A model generated the notes under the pieces. It was not told the origin of the DNA and made no database searches. It worked only from the letters and a program-made list of their open reading frames with translations. Below, in pieces: positions 1 to 10,874 of a stretch of DNA of 64,000 nt. Both the position numbers and the translations under genes were made by a program. Numbering within the stretch: the stretch's first letter is position 1; each line of letters starts with the position of its first letter. Location: NCBI GenBank assembly GCA_000733355.1, contig JNVV01000001.1, positions 3,803,535 through 3,867,534 of the forward strand. The letters are read 5' to 3'. This stretch comes from Falciphora oryzae. Its lineage: Eukaryota > Ascomycota > Sordariomycetes > Magnaporthales > Magnaporthaceae.

Positions 1-195
1 TTGATTTTTTTTTTCTTATTTGAGCTGTCCTCAGACACCCACTTTATCATTCCTTTAGATCAGACCAGGTGATCCAGGCATGGAAAGCGGCGTTGTGGGG
101 TACTCGTAACCCGAGTCGGAGCAGTTTGTCGAGTGGTCAAACCCATGCGACAAAGAAGGCGTCTGTTCGGCGGGTGGGATTACGATAATCAGCAC
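1..195. other. 3' flank of the bZIP-like gene
   Basis: Non-coding flank downstream of the minus-strand gene that stops at 196. It starts with a T-rich run. I see no convincing gene or RNA here. Confidence 0.5.
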
Positions 196-1393
196 TTATG
201 CTTTCGAGGCAGAGGCGCCAGGGCGGCGGTGGTGGTGGCGGTGATCGGGAAGAGGAGATACAGACGAGACGAAGCTGGTCTGCAGGCGAGGCAAGGACAG
301 GTGTGGAGGAGGAGGAGGAGGGACTGGGTACGAGTGAGGTTGCTGGCGCGAGGAACTCACATGAGGGTTCGAGTGGTCGTAAGGCGCGGGCGCGGAGACG
401 TCCATGCTGGGCATGTATCCGTAGTTCATGTACGGCGCCACCTCCTCCCCGTAGCCCGAGTCCCTCTTCATGCATGCGGCGTCGCTGAAGTGCGTCAGGG
501 AGGGGAGCGTCACCGGCACCGTGGTCGGCACCAGGTAGTCTTGGTACGCCTCGGCCGCCGTGACCGCCCTGTAGACGTGCGCCGGCCCGGCTGCCTGCGG
601 CGGCGATGTGCTGTAGTGCGACACCATGATGTCCTCTGGGGGCGGGTAGGTGTAGAAGATGCCCGGGGGCGAGTGTGACCTCTCGCGGTCGTCGTAGGTC
701 TGCTGGAAGATGTCGTCCTCGGAGTGCATCGGGGGCGTGAACTGGTTGGGGTAGGTCATGGGCGGCGTCAGCGGGGCCACGGCCTGTGTGGGTTGCTGCT
801 GTTGCACCTGCGTCCGTTGCTGCTGCTGGGTCTGCTTGCTCTTGGTGCTGGCGCGCGAGGTCTTGGTACTCCTGCTGCTGCTGCTGCTGTTGCTGCTGGC
901 CCCGTTGCTGTTGCTGTTTCCGGTGGGCTTCTCACTGCCGGACGAGGTGCCGTCCGAAGTGCCCGCCCGCCGCTCGAGGTCCTCAAGGCGCCTCTTGAGC
1001 TTCTTGCCTGTGGATGGGGCAAAAGAGGAGTTCATGTTAGCCCACTGCCCCGCGGGAGAGCTAGGCCGGGCGCATTGCGCCCCGGGGATGCTACTTACGG
1101 TAGTTGCGCTGAGCAATGCGGTTCTGTATCCTCCGGCGCTCGGCAAGGTCCGAGATCTTGGTCCAGTCCTCGTCAGGGTTGGCCGAGGCGCTGAAGGCGC
1201 TGCTGGTTCCGGAGTACTGCCGCGGGGCCGGCGGGGCCGGCGCGTAGTACTGCTGCTGGGACATTGCGAACATTGTGAAAGGGGCTTGAGGCCGCGAGGC
1301 TATCGTCGGGTGCCCGGGTGTTGGTGGTGTTGTGAGGTAAGGCTCGCTGTATGTGGTGGTGGGAGCGGGAGAGTAGAGGTGATGGTTGATCAT
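196..1393 (-). CDS. bZIP-like transcription factor with a basic region split by an intron
   Basis: Probable sequence-specific nuclear transcription factor. Exon 1 is 1393-1099, the intron is 1098-1008 (donor GTAAGT, acceptor CCACAG), and exon 2 is 1007-196 with a TAA stop, giving 368 residues. Joining the exons restores a basic region reading RRIQNRIAQRNYR then KKLKRRLEDLERRA at about residues 86-112, which is the NxxAQRxxR pattern of fungal bZIP proteins. No long heptad leucine repeat follows. The chain turns at once into Ser/Asn/Thr-rich sequence, then Gln-rich runs, then Pro/His/Tyr-rich low complexity, so the zipper is very short. This arrangement is known in a poorly characterised fungal bZIP family; I cannot name the orthologue. 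The start at 1393 is the first in-frame AUG of exon 1. An ATATATAT stretch (1440-1447) lies about 50 bases upstream. The upstream side is gene-free for 21 kb. Confidence 0.85.
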
Positions 1394-1717
1394 GAGCTCG
1401 AGCGTTGTGAAGGGTGAGAGCTAGGGGGGGCTTGAGAGGATATATATCTTCTTCTTCTTCTTGCTCGTCGCTTGATCTTGCTTGGGATCGGTGGTGGTGG
1501 CATGTTGACAGCGGCGGGGGAAGGGCCGCATTATTAAATATCCCAGACGCCATCTAGGAGAAGGATGAGAAGGCGTGCGGAATCCCGACAGCCCACCCTC
1601 CCCTTATGGATGTATTTTTCCCACCCCCTCCTCCGGTGCACCCTCCCTCCCTGGCCGTGCCGCAGCAAGCAGGTAGAGTACGTACTGTCTGTACGGTACC
1701 ACGAGCGGGCGAGGGAG

Positions 1718-1750
1718 TGTGGTGGTGGTGGTGGTGGATGGATGGATGGA
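1718..1750. repeat. GTG/GATG microsatellite
   Basis: A run of GTG triplets passes directly into GATG tetranucleotide repeats. Confidence 0.8.
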
Positions 1751-2091
1751 GCGCAGGGAAGCCTGGGCAGTCGGCGATTCGGTTGAGCATCGCATGCCAT
1801 GGGTACCTGAGGTTGGCCCATTTCCCTACCGACCGCCATTGCGCAAGCCCCGCTGCCAGGGTGGGCTGCAGGGGGCGTGCTGGAAGGCCAAAGTACCCCC
1901 TACGGAGCAGAGGGTGGACGCCCTCTCCAGCCCTGTGCTGCGCAGGCGGTAGGGCAGGGGAAACGGAGGGGGTGGGTGCAGGAAAGTGGGAGTGCGAGTT
2001 GCGGTGCGAGGGCCAGCCAGAGCTGCTGGACGATCGACGGAAAAGGCGGACGACAGGGGAATTTTGGTCAACCACCACCCACACACACATG

Positions 2092-2094
<3 letters not shown>

Positions 2095-2135
<41 letters not shown>
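2095..2135. repeat. (CA)20 microsatellite
   Basis: Uninterrupted CA dinucleotides for about 41 bases. Open frames across it encode only Thr-His or Val-Cys repeats and are not genes. Confidence 0.95.
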
Positions 2136-2137
<2 letters not shown>

Positions 2138-4107
2138 GAGCGCACACACCCATTCGCTTCCTCGCGTCTTCTTCCTCTCTCTGTCCCTCCGCCTCTGCGC
2201 CATGCGTCATGTACCAAAGTACATGGCCCTCGATCGATGCTGCAACTGGGACTGGGCTGCAGGGGACGCGAAGCAGCGCTCGCAGCGACGAGAGCCTTAC
2301 CGCGCAGCAGCCAAGCCGTAGGTAGATAGGGCAAGGCACAAGGTAGCTGCACCTTTTGCAGAGCGGTATTTTGGTACGTATTCTGGGCGTGTGTGGTAGG
2401 ACCGAGCGAGCATCTGCGATGGCCTCTGGTCATTGACGGAGTGCAAAATGGAACGAGGTCTCGGTTGCTTCGCTTTGGGCGGGGTCCTTGGCTGTGGTGG
2501 GTAGTCCGCCGTCTCTGCTGAGTAACGTCTACCTCGCCCAGCGCCCAGCGACGGAGCGACGCTGCTGGTCGCAGGTACGAGGCATGCAACCTCCCCAAAA
2601 ACCCAAGAGCAAAATGCGACAAAAGTCCCCCCCACCACCAGTGGGAACGGTGGGACGCCCAGTTACGGATACTGCCACACTGGTGGAACGGAGCCGACAG
2701 AAACGGTGGTGGCAGCGAGCGCAATTAGCCCCGAGCCAAAGGAGTGTGGCGGGTGCGGGGCACAGGGCATTGCTATATTTGCCCACATTCATTTCAGTGC
2801 AGCCTGGAGCGCGCGACCTGCAGCGCTCGTAAACCGGCGAGCAGGGGATATTCTTGGGCGCTGGCGATCGGGCCTCAGCAGGAGGCACTTACAAAGCCCT
2901 CTCCCCCTCCAGGGCACCGAATCCACTGTGACTGTGCGGCCCCCCAGCACAGGGTGGATGCTAGCAGCACTGGCAGTGCCCGCCGCCCACTGCTGGCTCT
3001 GGTTGGCCCCATTGCGCGCACCGGCGAAAAGGTCTCCCAAAGGGGATGTCAATCCAAACATGTTTCTGCTTTTTGTCAAGCCGCCCATCTCTCGGCGCAG
3101 GACGAGAAAATAGTGCACGCACACACACAGCGCCAGCCCGGCCCACGGCTCTGTGACGTAGTTTGACCGTTGTCAGTTTATGGAAACCGAAACACCTGCG
3201 ATCCAAGCAGCACGAGCGGAGACTGCACATGCTCCTCCTGCTCTTCCTCCGCCTCCGCCTCCTACTCCCCTCAACCTGCTGTCGTCAAAGGCCAGGGATA
3301 CGGGGTCATCGGACCACCGCTGGCACGGACATGGATAACCCCAGACCAGGGAAAGAGAGATGTGCGCCGGCGGGATAGGAATTCGGAGTCCTGTTTCGTA
3401 AACCCGATATCCCCAGACGTCTGCCACCGTCCCAGTTTTCCGTGTGCTACCCATCCGAGATCGCAACACCTGCTGCTGCAACCCTGGCTCGGACCCGTGA
3501 GGTCTCGTGGGTATGCACAAGGTCGGTGCCTTGCCGGCCTCAGACTCGCGTTAGAGCCACTTTGTGGATACAAAGATGCCCACGGCAAGGACCCCGCGAT
3601 GAAGGTAGCGACTAGCCACGAGCAACCAGTCGCCGGTTTTGTTCTTGCTTTTTTTCTCTCTGTTTTTCTTCGTTGGTGGTCCGGATTGGTGTGCACGATT
3701 CCAAATCCTTGGCACCGACGGCTTGCGGCAGCCCAGTATCAAAAAGGAAGATTGGGGGCCGGAACGGACATTGGCGGGCAAAAGGCACCGCAGCAATCAC
3801 CACTCGCATCCGACGGTGCCTATAGGCTAGCTCATGATATTAGGACTGTATACCGTATTTGTCGTGGGAATACAATGCCGTGTGATTCCGTTTTCATGTT
3901 CTCTGCTCCGCCCCCTTTCGCCTGGGAACCCCAGCATCCACCTCGAGGAGGGGAGCAGCAGAAGTGCCGGCGAGGCACAAGGACGACGTAGGTGTTTTTC
4001 GCAGCAAGGCCAGGTGGTCGGCTCCGATGGGACGGCCTTGCCAAACGGCGTCGAAGCAGGTACGCGCACCTGGGATGGGTGCCGCGCGGCGGCAGACAGA
4101 AGAAAGT

Positions 4108-4108
<1 letters not shown>

Positions 4109-4148
<40 letters not shown>
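4109..4148. repeat. (CA)20 microsatellite
   Basis: A second uninterrupted CA run in the same orientation and of almost the same length as the one at 2095. The flanks are not obviously related. Confidence 0.95.
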
Positions 4149-4149
<1 letters not shown>

Positions 4150-4593
4150 CACCACCACACGCCCGCATCGGCGGCAAAGGGCCCCAATCGATCTCGCTAC
4201 ACCACGCCTCACCGGTGGTGGACGCAGCCCCGGACGACCATCCCAATGCGGAAAGTAATGTCGAAGACTCCGCGAGCCCAACGAATGCGCCCTTTTGCAA
4301 AGATAGAAGATATTCTCTGCTACCTTATTTTACCCACAGGTGACCGACCCTCCCCCACGACAGGACCCAAATTTCGAACCACATACGGCGGCACCCTCAG
4401 CTGCTGGTCGAGATGGCAGCTGTTTCGTTATGAATGACAAACCCGTCGTCCCGGCCCCCTGCCCCTGCCCCTGCCTGAAGATGTCCCTGGCCCACAAGCC
4501 CACAGCTAGCTCGAAGTGCTGCGGGCCAGATAGCACGGACTCACTCGACCCGCCGAGCTGGCCGGGGGGTATGGCGATCGCCCTGCCTCGACG

Positions 4594-7563
4594 TGATTGG
4601 CCAGCTCGTCTAACGACCAATGTTTCCCACGATCTGACCCTACCCGGACCGGTGGGCCCCTCGAACGTCATGGCCCTGCCCCAGACTGCCGGGGCGCCGC
4701 AACCACAGAATTTCTCCGCCCTCGCTCGCCAAGCGGCTGGAGACATTGGACGACGACGCGACACGGAAAATGGAGAGCGGGTCTACCCAGGCTACCGAAA
4801 ACATGACTCTGCCCGGCACCACCTGCGCAAGTAACATGACCGTGATAGCCTCCAGCCATCCGCCTACCTATATCATTGATGGTATTGATCAAGACGGACT
4901 GGAGGAGGGGCGTAATATTTCGTGGCCGCAGCGGGAGCGGCGCCTGCAGGGCGCCTTGAAGCCGTCGAGCTTTCCCCTATTGAAATTGATTGCCCTTGGT
5001 CTCCAGAACGGGCCCAGGGAGCTCGCGTGGCAGAGCCGTGCCAATGTGGCACAACAGCTTGGTGTGGGAATAACAGAGCTTCTGGAACAGCATAATTCGC
5101 AAGACGACAAGGGGGAAAAAAAAAATTCCACAGGAGCACACACGCCCCATAGTAACTTTGCCGATATTCACCACCAATACCTTGCTTGCATCGTCCATCC
5201 CTTCATCTGCCTTGCCCCGGCTTACTGGCCTGGGATGCTCCCGCCGCCCCCTTACCCAGCTTGCCGAAGGGCCTCCATGCGCTAGGGAATGAAGGTGCTG
5301 AGTGGCTGGCATGGCAGGTCGAGATCCCGCCATCCCATTCGCCTGCTCGGGCGTGGCGGTCCTCGATGCTGGCTCGGCCGGGACTTGAGCTGGCCGGGAG
5401 GCTCTGCCCATTAGCTCAACGTTTTTTCTTCCTTCGCCCTCAGCCCTAGGCTGCAATGTGTCGTCCGCCGACGGGGTGGGCAGATTTTCTTTTCCGGCCA
5501 ATCCATCCAAATCAAATCCCATCCAAACGACGATACCATGCTCGGGCGGCAGTGCGGGGGGTGGAGGGTGGAAGGATTGCATAGGGGGAAGGAGGAGAGA
5601 GCCATTGTGGTGGTGGGTGGGTTCGTTGCGCGCACGGCGCAGATTGGCTGGATTCCATCCACGACTACCGGATCGAGCAACAAACCGCGACTGCGACGAC
5701 AGCCGGACAAGCCCATCGGGGTGGTATGTGTGTGTGTGCGTATGTGAATGAACATCTGCCGGGCTTCCCGCTTACACGGTACACAAACCACCGACCTGCC
5801 ACTTTGCTTGCCCGCGCCGAGGCAGGCAGACTGAGCGCCGATGCTGCATGCCGAGGGGGTGTGATAAATGTGCTTCACCGTCAACGAAACGAAACGGTAT
5901 GGGCGGCGACAAGAGGGTAACCAAATGGCAATCATGGCTCCACAAGGACATCTACGGTATCCAGGAGGGATCGACCTCCCGGGCATGTTCCTATTTTCAT
6001 CGGGCTGCATTAGCCCAACGTTGTGGATGGGCGCCCGCTTCGAGGGAAAACGCCCAAACAGGATAGGTTGGTCGAGATATCCCATGTGGCGGTCTCTCGA
6101 AATGCTGCATGTGCGCGGTGTGTGAGTGTGTGAACTGAGTGTGTGTGTGTGTGTGTGGGATTCCCAGAAATGGGGTTGCGTTCTGGTTTGCATCAGTATT
6201 GGAGGTTGTGGCACGCGAGACCTGACCTCAACTCCACTGAAACACGCGCGCAAAAAGGGACGGCGAAAAGGTCACCGCAGAAGTGCGTGCGGGCTTCCCC
6301 CAAAAAAGACAGCCAGCCATATGTCCAACCTACTCCAAATGACCAAGACGTGCAGGTTGGGGTCTAATTTTACCCTTTGGGATTTCCTTTTTTGCCCGTT
6401 TAGCGCCCTGTTCTCGTTTAGTGGCCAATCAGAGCGCGCGGATCGATGTCGTCACCACCCCTGATCTCCTCAATGGGAATCTACGCAGGCCAGGTCTATT
6501 TTTGGTTATTTTTAGCACCTTTTGTTTCCACATCTCTGGCTGCCACCACCACCTCCTCACTCTATCTCAATCGCTCGCATGCACTCGCTTCACCCATTCG
6601 CTTTTTGGAATCTTGTCTGGACTGTCTTGAAGATTCTTTTTTGGGTACCAACCGTCGTCAGCTGCAGCCGTGTGGGCTCAGGTCCAGATTCTCAAACCCA
6701 TTCCTTCATCCTTTTTTGGTCTGCATGCTTCGGCAATGGCAGGGAACAGACAAGATTGTGTGTTGTTCCATTCTCCGTTGCGCTGGCGAAAGGGGGCTGT
6801 GTTCGTCAAACGCCCTCAGCAAATAAGCAAATGACAACCAGGCTGGGCACAGCCCAGGAGGATCTCGCCATGCCAACCTTACTTAGCCCTATGGGATTCT
6901 CGATTCGGCCTAGAGTCACGCCCGCCCCTAGGCCCAATCTCAGCGGGACAAGACGCGCGGCTTGGCAAACATGTCGCGTGCAGGACACGATCGTGGCAGC
7001 ATTGATTTGATGTAGGTGGTGCCTGGTTGTCTTGGGGGAGGAGAGCACCAACATGGTAGCTGAAACGCATGTCATTTGCTGCCGCGATAGCATCGCCCAG
7101 CAAAAGGATACATGAGAAGCCCCCCGCGCAAATCCCCCGGTCGTCCAATCAAGGCCCGGCTGAGTGACGCTGGCTCCGGGATTCGAGACGGGCTGAAAAA
7201 ACAGAGAGAGCTCCGCATCTCCGTCGAGCTCCCCCATCGTCCCATTCTGATGTGCTGGCGGGAAACTGCGCCTGCGCAAAGTGGGCCAGGCCACCAGGCA
7301 ACGAGATTTCCTCTGAAATTGGGGCAGCCAGGGTTCAGGTCCCCGACCAGCGCCCATTCGGGGCGGGGAGGGTGGGAGCACTCTCCCCCATGTCCTGGCT
7401 GGCCCCCTCCCTCCCCGCCGGGCAGGGTCCAGGGTGTCCTCTGCGGCCGCCGCCCAATCATAGTGGGTCCTCCGTAACTTTATCTCGTCGGCTGGAAGTC
7501 TCCACGCTCTCGAGTCAAAATGAAGCCAAAATCAACGGCCTGTCGTCCATCGCCTCTGATTGG
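4594..7563. promoter_or_regulatory. Cluster of CCAATCA/TGATTGG motifs
   Basis: Five exact copies of CCAATCA or its complement occur at 4594-4600, 6425-6431, 7145-7151, 7454-7460 and 7557-7563. The last three fall within about 420 bases. CCAAT is the core bound by the fungal HAP/CBC (NF-Y) complex. That these copies are functional sites is inference; the nearest downstream gene is the bZIP-like gene on the minus strand. Confidence 0.3.
6139..6157. repeat. GT microsatellite
   Basis: A short GT dinucleotide run. A weaker TGTG-rich run lies at about 5725-5741. Confidence 0.8.
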
Positions 7564-10500
7564 CCGGCTCGTCTAGCCAGCAAAACGGCCCTCAGCCTTG
7601 CCCTCGCATGTCGTGCCAAATAAAAACAAGCGGCCGACATAGCGCCGCCACCATCTGGAAGTGCCGGCAGTGCCCCATTCGATCGTCGGCTTTTCTTTAT
7701 ACGCGTATGCAGCTTTAATCTCGTGTCGTTTGTCGTGATGGCTTGGCTTTTTCCGTCCATGCCGAACCCACGGATACCAACCGGTTCCGTGCATCGTAGT
7801 ATCCAAACTTCGTTTAGACGCGCTTAACGCCACCTCCGAGCTTTCACATCCAATTGGGCAGTGACAGAAAAAAAAAATCGAGAAAAAAAAACAGTAGGCA
7901 GCCGGACCTGACTGACTACGACGGACTCCCGCCGAGTTCTGTCCATGCCTTTCGGGCGACGTTTACGTGCCGCTTCCCGGCGACCCCCGGGAATAAAAGT
8001 TTCGGTCACATGCCTTTTCGCTCCGCCCAGCTCGCGGGGCCACCCACCTATGGTTGGCTGCCAAGGCGGCGGGAAGGCGGCGGCGGCAGAGCACGCCTTG
8101 CGGACCGGCTTACTAGGACGGGCACGAGGGTCTTGAAGGACGCCCCATCCCTAGCGGGAGGATCCAGTCTCGATCGATTCTTACATCCGCTTTGGTACTA
8201 GTCTCCAACCCCGACTGACGACCCTCAATCTCCCTCATTGCTAAAAATTCCAACTTTTGAACTGGGGCCCAATTCCTCGCACTTTTGCATATTGGGACCG
8301 CTTTTCCTGCTAGGTCCGACGATGATTACTATCATAACAAACTTTGTTATTCGGAGTGGCCTAACGTGAAACGGGGGGCTTTCGTATGTTGCCGCCAAAA
8401 TAAAACCGAGAAACGAAGAAAAGGGCGCTTGGGTGGTTATTCCCGGGACGCTGGTGATTTTAATGCCGTGGTGATCCGTAATATCCTGACCAAGGCCGGG
8501 CACTCCCAGATTGACGGCGCTGGTCGGGCCCCTACCCGCGGGACACGGAGCAACTGACGGCCTGCCCGCTTCCTCTCCCGCGCGCGCGAGGGGGAAAAGC
8601 TTGCGGGGAGGGGGACGGACGTAGGGGTGTGCTTACCGAGCCCTCGGTTTTTCATGCCACAGTGTGTGTGTACCTGCAGGCAGACCCAAAGAGGGGGTAC
8701 CGTAGGCAGTGGTCTGCCCCGTGGGTGGCTTCAACGTAGGAAGGATGAAAAAGCCAGGGGCCCCCAGGACAGTGTAAGAGGCGGCTTTTTTTAAGGTTCT
8801 CACCGCCCAAACGGCCGTCTCATCCGACAAGGGAATGGAGGGCCCCGACGTTTTCCCTTGGAACCGTGTGGCGCTGCACGTTTTCGTTTGTTTGGGTGGA
8901 AAAGCAGAGAGCTGTGCCACAGAGCCCGGCGCCGTTGTGGGTGGGCACAGGCAACCACGGAATGCAAAACTTGGGGTGCTTTGATTGTGGAAGGCATTCA
9001 TCCTAACTGTGCAAGTGCAACGGCTTTGACCAGATTGCCACATTTGGCCAAAAACAAAAAAAAAAGTGCATGCATGCATTTGCCCCCCCTTAATCCGCTA
9101 CTGTGGGCATTGGGGGACTGAGCCAGAAGGGCAAAGGCGCTTGGCCGAGCCCCGAGCCGTCTGTCCCGATTTCTGTGGCGGCAAACTGGCAGTCTGATGA
9201 TGGATGGGTTGGCAGACGCATTGCTTGTCGCGGCGTTTGGAACGCGCATTGACTCTCCTCTTTTTTTTTCGGCCTGATTGTTGATGTATGGAGGGGTCGG
9301 TCGAGGTTGCAGCTCTAATCCGAGCCGAGCAATCACACAGGCTTTTTCCCTCTCAATTGTGGCGAGCGGCTCATCTGGTTGGCGCCGCTCCGGCGCCCCG
9401 GAACCCCGTTTCTTGGGACCGGGCCCCGGCACTTTTGGGAGGAGGGGCAGGCAAAGGAAGGCAGGTCTCACCCGCCACTGGGACTTGAGGTTTGGGGGCT
9501 GCGGCTGTGCTGGAGCTGCAAGCACTCGTTCATTGTTTCACACCGTCCCGACTCGATGGCTGTCAGGGTCTGGGCCTGTTTTTTTTTTTTTTTCCTCTTG
9601 TTTATCCAACAAGAAGACGGAATAGGCGAAAGGGAAAAAAAAAAGCTAATCACAGAAAAGGTGTTCGCCGAAGCCGGACTAAAGAAAGAGACAGAAAAGC
9701 AAAAACTTCGGATCCGACCTCCCCCGCGGGGAGATGCATGGAACGAAAGAGGGAGAAGGAAATAAATAGACAAGGTTCAAGCAGACGCCACTCCGCCGTT
9801 GGCGCTGGGTGCATCCCGGGTCTGATTTCAAGCGCTGAAAACTCAATGCATCCAGCCCAATGACCTGAACTCTGCCGGCCGATCCAGCCTTTCCGGGCAG
9901 GGCGGGGCCGCCGTGAGGAGCTTCCAGCCGGGGCACAGCTGCACAAAGGAAAGCAGACCGGACCTTGTCGTCGCTTGCGGCGGAAAGGCAGCTGGGGAGG
10001 TGAGAGAGTCTGGCTCGACCGGGATTTGGGATATCCCATTTCATGACGATCGCTGTTCCGACCCAGCAGCTAGGCAGGTATGGAAATAGGCGGATGCACG
10101 CCCCTACGAGTACGCGTGTTGAAAGGAATTACGAGTCTTGCGACCCGGCTGGCTTCGCCATGCAATGCGACACGGGGCTGGGGCCAGCCAAAAAACCCCA
10201 GCCGGGTTTCCTTAACAGCCGTCATTAATTCGAGACCCCCAACTCCAGGCAAATCCGCGTGTCGGCGGGGGGGACCACCATCCACAGGGATACGATGTGC
10301 CAGATAGGAGAGTATACGATTTTCCCGATAGGGACGACCTCCACCTCCCCCTCCACAGAGATGAAATACATACAGTCGCGAAAACAAGATGCGCAGCATG
10401 GGGGGGATCCCTTCCGGTCGCCACCTTCGCGACACCACCCCGCCCCAGCCAATCCGGGCTCGAGGGGATTCCGTCGGGGTGGTTGATGGCATGTCCTGGT

Positions 10501-10845
10501 GATTGATCGGAACCCCCGCCAGCCACGGATCCCGGCCACGCGGGAATGTCGTGGGGTTTGTTAAGGTTTTCAGACAAGCATGGGTGCTGCGAAAGGGCGC
10601 GCCCGCGCGCAATGTCGGACGGTCTGATACGGGCCACCGATGGAGGACGGCCCAGAAAAGATGAGACGGGGCTCGACAGAGAACGGTGCTTTTTACCTTG
10701 CCTTGCTTCTCTGGTGGTTTCAAGACACAACGCGCGCGCCTTTGTTTACGTTGCTGTCCATTAGTGGTTGCAGCTGCACGCCCCTCCCAACCGTGGCTCC
10801 AGAACATCGCATTAGCCTTCTCGCGTCCTCAACGGGCCTGCGCAT

Positions 10846-10874
10846 AAAAAAATAAAAATAAAAAATAAAAAAGA
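10846..10874. repeat. A-rich (A4-6 T) simple repeat
   Basis: Runs of A separated by single T, one of many A/T tracts in the gene-free stretch. Confidence 0.75.

Noticed and set aside
1554..2339. 261-codon minus-strand frame through the CA repeat
   Set aside because: It is kept open by the dinucleotide repeat and low-complexity sequence; it has no domain and overlaps similar frames in other phases.
3170..3991. 273-codon plus-strand open frame
   Set aside because: No recognisable domain and no consistent codon bias; overlapped by equally long shadow frames.
7310..7355. GGGTTCAGGTCCC resembling a tRNA T arm
   Set aside because: The stem has a mismatch, and upstream sequence lacks a D arm, anticodon loop and acceptor partner.
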